From: Roseibium algicola
GTDB lineage: Bacteria > Pseudomonadota > Alphaproteobacteria > Rhizobiales > Stappiaceae
Assembly (NCBI RefSeq): GCF_001999245.1
Contig: NZ_CP019631.1
Coordinates: 248,001-312,000, forward strand
Length of the DNA: 64,000 bases
Reading direction: 5' to 3'
Shown: piece by piece, positions 25,252 to 34,435 of the stretch
Position numbering within the stretch: position 1 is the stretch's first letter
How the letters are laid out: each line of letters begins with the position of its first letter
Position numbers and translations under genes: made by a program
The notes under the pieces: generated by a model
The model's input: only the letters and a program-made list of their open reading frames with translations
The model's database searches: none
What the model was told of the DNA's origin: nothing

Positions 25252-27246
25252 TCAGTCGTCCCGGGCTTCGGCTTCACGGCGTTCAAACGACACCAGCGAA
25301 CCGTCCGGCAGAACCTGGTGAATGTCGACGGGCGCGCCTGTCGCGTCCAGCTCCACGAGGCCGATCCCCGACGCGTTCAGGATCCGGCGGCCATGTGGCG
25401 TTCCAACGGGTTTGCGCGGAATGACACGCATACCACGGCGCTTGGTGAACCAGTTCAGCGGCGAACGGGGTGAAAAAGCCCATCGGTTGCCGCGATCCAG
25501 GATCTTGATCAGCTTGTCCGGCCATTTGTTCTTTATCCCGCTGCTGCAGATCTGCCAGATCTTCGGACCGTCGTCGGTTGCACCGGACAGGCTCGGTGCG
25601 GTCTGGCGCAGTTCGACGTCATAGACGAACGAGTAGTGCACATCGCCGGAGAGGATGACGAAGTGCTGGGGGGTGCCGCGGTGACCGAACACATTCAGGA
25701 TCGCACTGGCGGTTCCCGAATGCGCCATCCAGTATTCCGCGTCGACAGTCAGCGGTTTGCCGGCCAGCGTGAACATCTTCTGCACCGTTTCGATCAGCTT
25801 GACGCCGAAGATCGGGGCAGCGGACACAAGAAGAACGGCGTCCTTGCCTTTCAGGTGGGTCTGAAGGTCGGTGGCCGCTTCCCAGTCCAGAAGGCCAGAC
25901 GGATTATGCGCATTGCGTTCTGACCGCCAACGCCGCGTGCGCGTGTCCAGAACGATCAACGGCGGGGATGTCTGCCACTGGTAGTCCCACTCCTCGTATT
26001 CAAGCAGCGTGGTGATCGCGGTTTCATGCGCCTCGGAACCGGGATCGGCAAGCGCGGCCTTCACGGGCGGAAGAATGTCCGGACCGATCGTGCGTGCCCG
26101 GTTCCCCCAGGCCTGGTTCAGAGCATAGGCGACCAACGCATTGCCGATAACCCGGCGCGACAAGGGGTGGCTGTAAGCGGCCTGCTCCCACGCAAGCGAC
26201 AGGTTCCAGTCGTCGGTGATGTCGTGATCATCAAAAATCATCGCCGTCGGAAGATGCGCCATGACCCGTCTGCAGGCAGGCAGATCTGTCCGGAAATCCT
26301 TTAGCGTTACCGTCTCTTCGGCGTACATCTCCGCGTCCTTGGCCTCCAGGCCTTCCGGCGCTTTCAGCTCCGGCATGCCTTGCCAGGACGCCGGCGACCA
26401 GACCAGCAGATACATGGCCAGCATTTCGCCGAGTGTGACGAGGTGGTTGCGGGCGTGCTGGGTTGTGAAAACCGGTTTTTCGGTGCCTCCGAACAGGACG
26501 TCGAACACGGTCTTGTTCTTGTAGACCCGGGGCAGAAGCGTATCGCGGTGATAGAGCAGGTTACCGACATTCCGCAGTTCGTTGCCCGACGCCGGCAGGC
26601 CAGGCTCAACGCCGTCCAGCGGTTCGTCCGGCAGGCCTAGTTTTTCGACAAGCAGGCTGATTGCCTGCAACATCGGTCCGGCAACGTCGTCGGCATAAAC
26701 CTGGTCACCGCTCATCACAAGCAGCGATGGCAAGGCGGGACTGCCGGCTGTCGTTTCGCCCTCAGGGCCAAGGGCCTGCCTCAGGACCACGTCGGCTCCG
26801 GCAAGGCCGTCAGGGGTTCGCGCATGCGGCTTGCGGCAGGACCCGTGAAACAGGGAGGTGATACGGTCCGGCACCTTGAAACAGGGCAGGTCACGTCCCG
26901 GATAGCAGAGATCGGGCGCCCACACCGTGTGATCCTGCCACGCTGTCCCTGCTTCACCAGTCGGCTTGACGCTCAGGCGATAGGAAATCAGGACATCGAT
27001 GGGGAGCGAAGTGCCCAGTTCGATATCGACGAGATGATAATAGAGGCTCTCTCCCGCCTTCAGAACCTGCCAGTCCTGGTCGCCGGTTTCATATGTCTGG
27101 TTAAGGTCCGGCTGTGCTTCGGGGAAAAACTCAAATCGAACATCGCAATGTCGGGATGTGGCGAGCCAGACGCTAACGTTGTTCGCCGTGACATGGCGCA
27201 GGATCGGTCCCGCCAGGACGATCGGGAGACCGGCTCCAACTGTCAT
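25252..27246 (-). CDS. PhoD-like alkaline phosphatase/phosphodiesterase
   Basis: Protein of 664 residues of the PhoD-like metallophosphatase group. Metal-binding motifs appear in order: FHGSCRKP, MSGDQVYADDVAG, MIFDDHDITDDWN and ILSGDVHYSFVYD. The N-terminal part (about 1-110) is a beta-rich fibronectin-like domain as in PhoD proteins. No clear Sec signal or Tat motif is visible, unusual for PhoD, so it may be cytoplasmic. ATG 27246 is preceded by GAGGAG. It hydrolyses phosphate mono- or diesters; it stands alone, convergent with the LysE gene. Confidence 0.85.
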   Translation of the reverse strand: MTVGAGLPIVLAGPILRHVTANNVSVWLATSRHCDVRFEFFPEAQPDLNQTYETGDQDWQVLKAGESLYYHLVDIELGTSLPIDVLISYRLSVKPTGEAGTAWQDHTVWAPDLCYPGRDLPCFKVPDRITSLFHGSCRKPHARTPDGLAGADVVLRQALGPEGETTAGSPALPSLLVMSGDQVYADDVAGPMLQAISLLVEKLGLPDEPLDGVEPGLPASGNELRNVGNLLYHRDTLLPRVYKNKTVFDVLFGGTEKPVFTTQHARNHLVTLGEMLAMYLLVWSPASWQGMPELKAPEGLEAKDAEMYAEETVTLKDFRTDLPACRRVMAHLPTAMIFDDHDITDDWNLSLAWEQAAYSHPLSRRVIGNALVAYALNQAWGNRARTIGPDILPPVKAALADPGSEAHETAITTLLEYEEWDYQWQTSPPLIVLDTRTRRWRSERNAHNPSGLLDWEAATDLQTHLKGKDAVLLVSAAPIFGVKLIETVQKMFTLAGKPLTVDAEYWMAHSGTASAILNVFGHRGTPQHFVILSGDVHYSFVYDVELRQTAPSLSGATDDGPKIWQICSSGIKNKWPDKLIKILDRGNRWAFSPRSPLNWFTKRRGMRVIPRKPVGTPHGRRILNASGIGLVELDATGAPVDIHQVLPDGSLVSFERREAEARDD

Positions 27247-27374
27247 TCTGAACTCCTCATCCGTCTGCCAAACACACACGGTGTGAGTGCTCAACTGTCT
27301 TCGTCATTCTGATCTTGTCGACGTAGACATATGAACTGCAGTGCCCGCATCCAAGTGCCTGCAGAAGACCGATT

Positions 27375-27398
27375 GCCCCGCGACATTGTTCGCGGGGC
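27375..27398 (-). terminator. Hairpin behind the arabino-oligosaccharide transporter operon
   Basis: Perfect nine-base-pair stem GCCCCGCGA/TCGCGGGGC with six-base loop CATTGT, about 50 bases after the last permease stop on the minus strand. There is no T-tract, so it may act with Rho or as a 3' stabiliser. Confidence 0.5.
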
Positions 27399-27448
27399 TG
27401 AAGAGTTTCAGGAAACCGGAAGAAGAAATGCTCCCGAAAGGGCAGGCT

Positions 27449-28276
27449 TCAGCCTTTCACGCCCGAGGAGATCATGACGGCTTCCGTCACCTTCTTCTGG
27501 AAGATCAGATAGGCAACGGCGACGGGCATGGCACCCAGAAGCGCGACGGACATCAGACGGGCGTAATAGACGCCAAAGGCATCGTTCACCTGGGTGATCC
27601 CGACCGGGATCGTCATCTGGTTCTCCGTTGTGATGACGAGGAAGGGCCAGAGAAACTGGTTCCACGCCATGATGAAGGTGATGATCGCCAGAGCGGTCGT
27701 GATGCCCCAGTTGAGCGGCAGGTAGATCCTGAACAGCAGCGTATAGTCACCGCCGCCATCCAGGACGACGGCCTCGCGCATTTCCTTCGGTACGGCGTCA
27801 AAGAACTGCTTGTAGACGATGATCACCACCGGAACGATGAGCTGCGGCAGAATGATGCCGGCCCAGGTGTTTATCAGGCCCATGTCGTTCATCAGGATGA
27901 ACTGCGTCACCACAAGCGCCTGCGAGGGCACCATGAAACTGGCGAGCACCACGCCGTAAAGCAGCCTCCGGCCGGGAAACCGCATCTGGGAAATGGCATA
28001 GGCGCACATCATGCCGGAGACAATGACAACCAGCGTGATGATCACGGATGTGCCGATGGAGTTCCAGTACCAGTTGAGCAGCTTGGTATCGAACAGAACG
28101 TCGATATAGGAGGTCAGGTTGAATTCGTCCGGAATGACACCCGCGCCTTCGCTGACGACCCTTTCCTCGGTGCGGATCGAGGTAATGAACGCCCAGTAGA
28201 GAGGGAAGATCCAGATGGCCGCGGCCAAGAGGCTGCCGATGCCCAGAACCCAGTTTTCCAGTTTGCGTGTCTTCAT
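27449..28276 (-). CDS. Carbohydrate ABC transporter permease (MalG/AraQ-type)
   Basis: Inner-membrane permease of 275 residues with six hydrophobic segments and the EAA loop (EMREAVVLDGGGDYTLLFRIYLPL). CUT1 family. It overlaps the start of its partner permease stop by four bases (28273-28276). It is the last gene of the operon with GH51 arabinofuranosidase, so the likely cargo is arabinose oligomers, as for AraNPQ. Confidence 0.9.
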   Translation of the reverse strand: MKTRKLENWVLGIGSLLAAAIWIFPLYWAFITSIRTEERVVSEGAGVIPDEFNLTSYIDVLFDTKLLNWYWNSIGTSVIITLVVIVSGMMCAYAISQMRFPGRRLLYGVVLASFMVPSQALVVTQFILMNDMGLINTWAGIILPQLIVPVVIIVYKQFFDAVPKEMREAVVLDGGGDYTLLFRIYLPLNWGITTALAIITFIMAWNQFLWPFLVITTENQMTIPVGITQVNDAFGVYYARLMSVALLGAMPVAVAYLIFQKKVTEAVMISSGVKG

Positions 28277-29154
28277 TGCTTGTTCCCTCCCGCGCGCAGC
28301 AACTGAAACTGCAGCACCGACACGACCACGATCAGCACAAACAGAACAAGGGCGATGGCAGAGGCATAGCCGCCGTGGTTCAACTGGAAGGCTTCCCGGT
28401 AGACCATCAGAAGCAGAACGTAGGACGAATTGAACGGTCCGCCGGACGACAACAGGTAGATCTGGTCGAAGATCTTGAGCTGCAGGATCAGCTGAAGGGT
28501 CAGGACAAGTGCGGTTACCGGCCAGAGCAGGGGCCAGGTGACCTTGGTGAACAGTTGCCAGCGTGTCGCCCCGTCCAGTGCCGCTGCTTCATAATAATCG
28601 CTGGAGATGTTTCGAAGGCCCGCGATGAACAGAAGCACGTTGAAGCCATTGGTCCACCAGATAGTCACCGTGGCGACTGTCGGCATGACCCAATAGGGGT
28701 TCTTGAAGACCGGTACCGGTTTACCGGTAAAGAACGCGAACACCGGCTGCAGCACGCCAAACTGGAAGTCCAGCATCCAGGCCCAGATTTGCGTCACCAC
28801 CGACACGGGCAGAATGTAGGGAAGAAAGAAAAGCGCGAGGATCAACGCCTGAAGCGGCCCCTTGAGGCGCGTGATCATCATTGCAATGGCAAGGGCCAGT
28901 GCGGTTGTTGGAACGACGGTCAGGAGAACGAAATAACCGTTGTTCTTCAGAGATGTGTAGAAGAGGTTGTCGGTAAGCAGCCGTTTGAAATTGGCAAGGC
29001 CGACCCATTCCCCCGGACCGATCAGGGGCGCGTTGGTGAAGCTCAGCTCGATCATCCGGATCGTCGGATAGAGAAAGACCAGCACGAAGGTCAGGACAAA
29101 GGGCGCGATGAGCGTCATGGCGACCGCCACTTCCCTGCGCCGGTTGGTAATCAT
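28273..29154 (-). CDS. Carbohydrate ABC transporter permease (MalF/AraP-type)
   Basis: Permease of 293 residues from ATG 29154 (MITNRRREVAVAM); the frame is open to 29235 but the extension is not membrane-like. Six helices, and an EAA loop SDYYEAAALDGATRWQLFTK. It pairs with the MalG-type permease by a four-base overlap. The upstream gene is the binding protein. The substrate is inferred as arabino-oligosaccharide from the GH51 enzyme at the head of the cluster. Confidence 0.9.
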   Translation of the reverse strand: MITNRRREVAVAMTLIAPFVLTFVLVFLYPTIRMIELSFTNAPLIGPGEWVGLANFKRLLTDNLFYTSLKNNGYFVLLTVVPTTALALAIAMMITRLKGPLQALILALFFLPYILPVSVVTQIWAWMLDFQFGVLQPVFAFFTGKPVPVFKNPYWVMPTVATVTIWWTNGFNVLLFIAGLRNISSDYYEAAALDGATRWQLFTKVTWPLLWPVTALVLTLQLILQLKIFDQIYLLSSGGPFNSSYVLLLMVYREAFQLNHGGYASAIALVLFVLIVVVSVLQFQLLRAGGNKQ

Positions 29155-29244
29155 GGCCACTTGAATAATCGTCCTTTTCTCGCCGCAGGAGACGACTGCC
29201 GCATATGGTGTGCGTGCGGCAGGCGTCCCGGGCAAAGCCTTCGT

Positions 29245-30516
29245 CTATTGAAGCTTCGACTGAAGCTCGTCTTTCATCTGCTGTGCTGCCTGTGCAGGCT
29301 CCAGATAACCATGCATGGCGGGCGAGATGATGTTGATGGCTGCGTCATAGACAGGCGAGGCTACCCCTGCGATCGGCGACCTTGGATCGTAGGCCGCGGT
29401 TTCGGCGAGTGACGAATAGGTGGCGTTGGGTTCCATTTCCCCGAATTCATCGCTGGTCGCGACAGGCTTGTAGGCTGGAATATGTCCTGCCCCGGCCCAG
29501 GAGATCGAGTTCTTCTCCATCCAGCCGATTGCGGTCATCACCGCCGCGCGTTTTTCCGGGCTCATTTCCGTTCCCTGAGGAATGGCGAAGGCGTGGGAAT
29601 CCGCCCAGGTGGCCGTGGTTCCAAGCAGCGTCGGAATTTGTACCGCACCCCAGTCGAACCCGAGCGTTCCCTTTTCCGCCATGTCGACCATGGTCGGCAC
29701 TTCCCAGACGCCGTTCATGTGAAAAGCGGCCTTGCCGGACGTGAACAACGCAACGGAGGCTTCGTATTCGGCCTGCTCCGGCTGCCAGCCCTGCTTGTGC
29801 CAGTTAGTCATGATTTCGATGGCATTGGCGGCCTTGTCCAGATTGTCGCCTGCCAGAACCTCGCCATCGGTGATCAGCTCGCCGCCTTGCTGCTTGAGCA
29901 GGGTGAAGAAGACCCGGTAGGTGCCGCCGTCGTCACCCGTTGCGTAGGAGACGGGTGCTTCGGAGCCGTTTTCCTTGGCAAGCGCAAGCGCTTCCTCGAA
30001 ATCGGCGAGGCTTTCAATGCCGGTCAGGTTGCCCTGGTCATCTAGGAAGCGTGATCCTTCGAAATAGGTCTTGTTTACGTAGAGCACGATCGCGTGGATA
30101 TCGAACGGCACTGCGTGGAGCTTGCCGTCCGCATCGCTCGCGGCGGCAATGGCTGCCGGGAAGAAGTCATCCTTGCTGAGACCGGCGGCGGCAAGATCGT
30201 CATCACTGATCACGTCCAGCACATTTTCCTCAAGCCCGAGCGGCATGCGCGACAGGTGATAGGTCATCACGTCCGGGCCCTGGCCGACGGCAACGGAAGT
30301 GCGCACCTTGGTGTAGAAGGGCACGCCCCATTCCAGAGTGGTTCCGTTGATCTTGATGTCCGGATGCTCTTCGTTGAAGCGTGCGATCAACGCTTTCATG
30401 CGAACGCCGTCCCCACCGCTCAGAAAGTCCCACCAGGTGATGTCCTGCTGGGCAAATGCCGGCAGGCTGGCAAGGCTCATCGCCCCCGCTGCCAGAAGTG
30501 TCTTAAGGTATTTCAT
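29245..30516 (-). CDS. Extracellular solute-binding protein, CUT1 family
   Basis: Binding protein of 423 residues with a signal peptide (KTLLAAGAMSLASLPAFAQQ, cleavage after AFA) and the family-1 opening ITWWDFLSGGDGVRMKALIARF. GKAAFHMNGVWEVPT is the usual mid-domain stretch. It has GGGAGGAAGAG before its ATG and a terminator-like hairpin in the leader, so its expression may be set separately from the GH51 and ATPase genes upstream. It likely binds arabinose oligomers. Confidence 0.9.
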   Translation of the reverse strand: MKYLKTLLAAGAMSLASLPAFAQQDITWWDFLSGGDGVRMKALIARFNEEHPDIKINGTTLEWGVPFYTKVRTSVAVGQGPDVMTYHLSRMPLGLEENVLDVISDDDLAAAGLSKDDFFPAAIAAASDADGKLHAVPFDIHAIVLYVNKTYFEGSRFLDDQGNLTGIESLADFEEALALAKENGSEAPVSYATGDDGGTYRVFFTLLKQQGGELITDGEVLAGDNLDKAANAIEIMTNWHKQGWQPEQAEYEASVALFTSGKAAFHMNGVWEVPTMVDMAEKGTLGFDWGAVQIPTLLGTTATWADSHAFAIPQGTEMSPEKRAAVMTAIGWMEKNSISWAGAGHIPAYKPVATSDEFGEMEPNATYSSLAETAAYDPRSPIAGVASPVYDAAINIISPAMHGYLEPAQAAQQMKDELQSKLQ

Positions 30517-30535
30517 CGACTCTTCCTCCCGTATG

Positions 30536-30565
30536 AAAAACCGGCATTTCCCATCAAGGCCGGTT
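30536..30565 (-). terminator. Terminator-like hairpin between ATPase and binding-protein genes
   Basis: On the minus strand AACCGGC...GCCGGTT forms a seven-base-pair stem with a 13-base loop running into TTTTTCAT, an intrinsic-terminator shape lying inside the operon, 26 bases after the ATPase stop. It may partly terminate GH51-ATPase transcripts or mark a boundary where the binding-protein unit has its own promoter. Confidence 0.55.
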
Positions 30566-30590
30566 CAAAGGTACCAGGCAGACAGAGGGT

Positions 30591-31661
30591 CTACCGAATA
30601 CGCTGGTCCTGCTCGTTGAAGACCAGAACCTGTTCCGGTGAGCAGGTGAGCTTGATTGCCTCACCGCCCCCGGCATGGCGGTTGCCGCGCCATTCAACGA
30701 CAATCTCGCGGCCGTCCGGCATATGCGTGTGCAGGTAGGAAACACCTCCCAGGTCCTCCGCCATTTCCACGGTCACGGGAATGCCCGTGTCCGCGCTGGT
30801 CAGGTGTTCCGGACGCAGTCCGACGGTGACCCGGCTGTCGGCCGGAAGATCGCCGGAAACTTTCGCCAGCAGGACTGCGTCCGTTCCGTTGATGGCAATG
30901 CGCAGGCAGTCGCCTTCCCGGCCGAGCACTGTTGCCGGCAGAAAGTTCATGGCCGGCGATCCGATGAAACCGGCGACGAATTTGTTGTCGGGGTCGTCGT
31001 AGAGATCGAGCGGCTTTCCGGCCTGCTGCACGACGCCCTGTTTCAGGACGAAGATCCGGTCGGCCAGTGTCATGGCCTCCACCTGATCGTGGGTGACATA
31101 GATCATCGTCGCGCCGATCTGCTTGTGCAGCCGGGCAAGTTCCAGCCGCATCTGGACACGCAATTCCGCATCCAGGTTCGACAGAGGCTCATCAAACAAA
31201 AACACCTTGGGCTGGCGCACGATCGCCCGTCCGATCGCGACCCGCTGACGCTGGCCTCCGGACAGTTGAGACGGCTTCTTCTGCAGCTGTTCCTCAAGCT
31301 GGAGGATGCGGGCCGCCTCCATCACCTTGTTGTGCACGTCCTGTTTTGGCGCCCGCTTCAGACGCATGGAAAACGCCATGTTCTCGAAGACGGAAAGATG
31401 CGGATAAAGCGCATAGGACTGGAAGACCATGGCAACGCCGCGTTTGGCCGGTTCCTGCCAGGTCACATCGGTGCCTTCGATCGAGATCTTGCCGCCGCTT
31501 GTGTCCTCGAGGCCTGCGATCATCCTCAGCAATGTCGATTTTCCGCAACCGGAAGGACCGACAAAGACCGCGAATTCACCCGTCGGAATGTCCATGCTGA
31601 CATCATGGATCACCCCGACCGGGCCGAAGACCTTGCGTATGTTGCGAAGCTGAACCCCCAT
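30591..31661 (-). CDS. CUT1 ABC transporter ATP-binding protein (MsmK/UgpC-type)
   Basis: ATPase of 356 residues: Walker A GPSGCGKST, signature LSGGQRQRVAIGRA, Walker B VFLFDEPLSNLD, switch VTHDQVEAM, and a C-terminal TOBE/MalK regulatory domain from about residue 240. It lies 13 bases behind the arabinofuranosidase gene and energises the two permeases encoded downstream. Confidence 0.92.
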   Translation of the reverse strand: MGVQLRNIRKVFGPVGVIHDVSMDIPTGEFAVFVGPSGCGKSTLLRMIAGLEDTSGGKISIEGTDVTWQEPAKRGVAMVFQSYALYPHLSVFENMAFSMRLKRAPKQDVHNKVMEAARILQLEEQLQKKPSQLSGGQRQRVAIGRAIVRQPKVFLFDEPLSNLDAELRVQMRLELARLHKQIGATMIYVTHDQVEAMTLADRIFVLKQGVVQQAGKPLDLYDDPDNKFVAGFIGSPAMNFLPATVLGREGDCLRIAINGTDAVLLAKVSGDLPADSRVTVGLRPEHLTSADTGIPVTVEMAEDLGGVSYLHTHMPDGREIVVEWRGNRHAGGGEAIKLTCSPEQVLVFNEQDQRIR

Positions 31662-31674
31662 TGCATGGATCCCC

Positions 31675-33186
31675 TCAGCCGACGCTCAACCGCAGGACAT
31701 GATAGGAAAGCGGCGCAAGCTTGCCCTTGAGCTGACCATCCTCCACGCCAACGCCTGTCCCCTTGCCGGGAACCACGTTGTCCGGCTTGTCCGGACCGTT
31801 GGTGTCATTGAGGCCGTAGCCTTCCATGGACAGATGTTCGGCCAGGGACGGCGAGCCGAAACCCGTCAAGGACACGTCGAGATCGGCCGTTTCGGTCAGA
31901 TGCCGGTTCAGGACGAAAAGCGTCAGCGTTCCTGCTGCCTTGTCGTGTACCCCGGCAACGTCGAGGTAGCAGACGTCGTCGGCAACGGAGCAGTCGTAGG
32001 TAGGTGCATCCACGGCAACGTTCAGTGCATCACCGCGGCCGTAAAGAGACGCGAACTGATAGGGGTAATAGATGGTCTGACGCCAGGCGGGACCGCCCTT
32101 TTCCGCCCGGATCGGGGCGATTACGTTGACCAGCTGGGCAATGCAGGCAATACGCACACGGTCGGAGCGGCGGATGAACTCGTTGAGCAGACCGGCGACG
32201 AAGAGGGCGTCCTCGAAGTTGTAGTTCTCTTCAAGCAGCGGGGGTGCTTCCGGCCAGTCCCATTCCTTGATGCGGCGGCTGTCGTCCTCGCGGATGTGGT
32301 ACCACACATTCCACTCGTCGAAGCAGATATGGACGTCGTTCTTCGCACGCTTCTTGGACTTCACGTAATCGATGACACCGCCAATGGTCTGGATGTAGCG
32401 GCCGGTTTCCTCGATCTTGCCGAAGTAGTTGAGCGTGTCCTTGCTCTTGTTGCCGAAATACTTGTGAAGCGAGATGTAGTCGACGTTCTCGTAGCACTCT
32501 TCCAGGACTTCGCGTTCCCATTCGGGATAGGTGGGCATGCGGTCGTTTGAACTACCGCAGACGACCGCCTCGATTGTCGGGTCAAAGCCTTTGAACGCCT
32601 TGGCCGTCTCGTTGGCCAGCCGGCCGTATTCCGTGGCGACCTTGTGGCCGATCTGCCACGGGCCGTCCATTTCGTTGCCGAGGCACCACATCTTGACCCC
32701 GTAAGGATCCTCGCGGCCGTTGGAACGGCGCAGGTCGGACCATTGGGTGCCACCGGGAAAATTCACATATTCCAGGAAGTTGCGTGCCTCTTCCAGACCA
32801 CGCGAACCCAGGTTGACGGCCAGCATCATCTCGATGCCTGCCTGTTCCGCCCAGATTGCGAAATCGTCGATGCCGACCTGGTTGGTTTCCTTGCTGCGCC
32901 AGGCAAGATCGAGGCGGACGGGGCGCTTGTCCTTCGGGCCGATACCATCTTCCCAGTTGTAGGCGGAAACGAAGTTGCCGCCCGGGTAACGAATGGCCGG
33001 GATCCTGAGGTCCTGTACGAATTTCAGCACGTCTTTTCGAAAGCCGTTGGCATCGGCCTGCGGATGGTCAGGTTCATAAATGCCGGAATAGATCGCCCGT
33101 CCCATGTGTTCAATGAATGCGGAATAAAGCCGCTCATCAATGGAACTGATCCGGAAATCCCGATGCACGGTGACGCGTGCCTTCAT
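31675..33186 (-). CDS. abfA: Alpha-L-arabinofuranosidase, GH51
   Basis: Glycoside hydrolase of 503 residues, full length for intracellular GH51. Acid/base Glu172 is in CLGNEMDGPWQ and nucleophile Glu291 in CFDEWNVWYH; the spacing matches known GH51 enzymes (about 119). There is no signal peptide, so it acts in the cytoplasm on imported arabino-oligosaccharides. I prefer ATG 33186 over 33192 because GGGAG lies too near the first ATG. It heads the transporter operon and has a candidate operator (33207-33225) 21 bases upstream of the start. Confidence 0.93.
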   Translation of the reverse strand: MKARVTVHRDFRISSIDERLYSAFIEHMGRAIYSGIYEPDHPQADANGFRKDVLKFVQDLRIPAIRYPGGNFVSAYNWEDGIGPKDKRPVRLDLAWRSKETNQVGIDDFAIWAEQAGIEMMLAVNLGSRGLEEARNFLEYVNFPGGTQWSDLRRSNGREDPYGVKMWCLGNEMDGPWQIGHKVATEYGRLANETAKAFKGFDPTIEAVVCGSSNDRMPTYPEWEREVLEECYENVDYISLHKYFGNKSKDTLNYFGKIEETGRYIQTIGGVIDYVKSKKRAKNDVHICFDEWNVWYHIREDDSRRIKEWDWPEAPPLLEENYNFEDALFVAGLLNEFIRRSDRVRIACIAQLVNVIAPIRAEKGGPAWRQTIYYPYQFASLYGRGDALNVAVDAPTYDCSVADDVCYLDVAGVHDKAAGTLTLFVLNRHLTETADLDVSLTGFGSPSLAEHLSMEGYGLNDTNGPDKPDNVVPGKGTGVGVEDGQLKGKLAPLSYHVLRLSVG

Positions 33187-33206
33187 TCGCATTCTCCCAG
33201 AAATAT

Positions 33207-33225
33207 ATATCGAATAAATCGATAT
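33207..33225. promoter_or_regulatory. Candidate operator of the GH51/transporter operon
   Basis: Perfect inverted repeat ATATCGA-ATAAA-TCGATAT just upstream of the arabinofuranosidase start. It contains TATCG-N7-CGATA, which recurs with the same spacing before the winged-helix regulator gene (34305-34321). Confidence 0.6.
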
Positions 33226-33337
33226 GAATCTTTATTTCTGATAAGAATGCGAGCTTGGCGAAAATTGTCAACTGGACAATGTTGTTGCGGTGCAACCAGA
33301 AGTGAATGTCCCCACGTCTTTTCAAGTGCAGTTTCGG

Positions 33338-34267
33338 TCAATTGCGGGTGTGCAGCCGCAAAATAATGTCCTGATCGTAATTGCCGAAACCGCGGCCGAA
33401 GACGTTGATTCCGCCCGGGTGCCGTCCTTCGGCCTTTACCTCGATCTTCAACCGAACCGACCGGTGTTCGTCGAGCTGGAGGTCTTCTGTCTTGATATCG
33501 GAGATCTTGTGACCGTCCACGAAGGTGCCGTTCCTGCCCACGCTCCAGGTCTTCAGCATGCCGTATTGCGAACCGGAAAGCTTCCACCAGTCGGGTGTGT
33601 AGGCCCCGCGCTTGTCGCCGAAATCACCCGGGGATGTCCAGACGCCGATCTCCTTGCCGTTGATCGACAGGACGATGTCGGAGGGCCAGTTGCTCATGGT
33701 GCCCGGCACCTCGGAACTCACCTCCATCACCACGTCCAAACCGTCGATCTGCTTGCCCGTCAGTTTGGCGTTGTTGGGGAACTGATATTCGACGAAGCCA
33801 CTGGTAAACCACAACAAAGCCGTTTTCATCCGCTCCGGATCCATGAAAGTTTCCGGCACATCGAGAAGGCCGATGATCCCTTCTGTCGAGCAGATGCCGC
33901 AAGGCGCTGTGACGAGGCTGTTGGTGTAAAGGCCGAGCGGCATCGAAACTTCGATCTGGTTCGGCTCGATGCGTTCTTCCGACGAGCGGAAGGCCAGGAT
34001 GATCTCGTCGTAGATGGCGAAGGTCGTCTTCTGGCTGCCCTTTTTTGCCCGCTGCACTTCCGTTCGCACCAGGCCTGCTTCTTCCAGAACCTGGATGTGG
34101 GTGGAGACGGAGGATTGCGGCATGCCGGAAGCTTCCGAAAGCGCGTTGATGTTCATCCCGGGTGTCCGAACCAGCTCCTGCAACAGGTGCAGGCGAGGCT
34201 GGGAAGCGATCGCCTTCATGGCGATCTTGTCCTTGACGGGATCGACGATCAGAAAATTTGCGCGCAT
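33338..34267 (-). CDS. ArsR-type winged-helix regulator with a large C-terminal domain
   Basis: Protein of 309 residues. Residues about 10-75 form an ArsR/MarR-like winged helix (LLQELVRTPGMNINALSEASGMPQ, then STHIQVLEEAGLVRTE). The remaining 230 residues are not a usual ArsR partner and look beta-rich with many Trp and Gly (MSNWPSDIVLSINGKEIGVW, KLSGSQYGML), perhaps a jelly-roll ligand domain. CGICSTEG may hold a metal or redox site. It lies upstream of the GH51 operon and shares an operator motif with it, so it probably senses an arabinose-derived ligand. Confidence 0.75.
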   Translation of the reverse strand: MRANFLIVDPVKDKIAMKAIASQPRLHLLQELVRTPGMNINALSEASGMPQSSVSTHIQVLEEAGLVRTEVQRAKKGSQKTTFAIYDEIILAFRSSEERIEPNQIEVSMPLGLYTNSLVTAPCGICSTEGIIGLLDVPETFMDPERMKTALLWFTSGFVEYQFPNNAKLTGKQIDGLDVVMEVSSEVPGTMSNWPSDIVLSINGKEIGVWTSPGDFGDKRGAYTPDWWKLSGSQYGMLKTWSVGRNGTFVDGHKISDIKTEDLQLDEHRSVRLKIEVKAEGRHPGGINVFGRGFGNYDQDIILRLHTRN

Positions 34268-34304
34268 GGGTTGTTCCCGGCTGTAAATCTGGAACAGCTA
34301 TTTG

Positions 34305-34321
34305 TATCGCTTTTTTCGATA
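34305..34321. promoter_or_regulatory. Candidate autoregulatory operator of the winged-helix regulator
   Basis: TATCG-CTTTTTT-CGATA, the same TATCG-N7-CGATA pattern seen before the GH51 gene, 38 bases upstream of the regulator start. Confidence 0.5.
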
Positions 34322-34435
34322 ATTACAATTGCTGTTTCACTGCGCCGGTTCGCAAGACCGATTTGAACCATCCGGCAGACAGAGTGCAGTCCACAGACAA
34401 CCGGTCTTCAGCTGAGAGACAGTGTTCTTGCAAAC

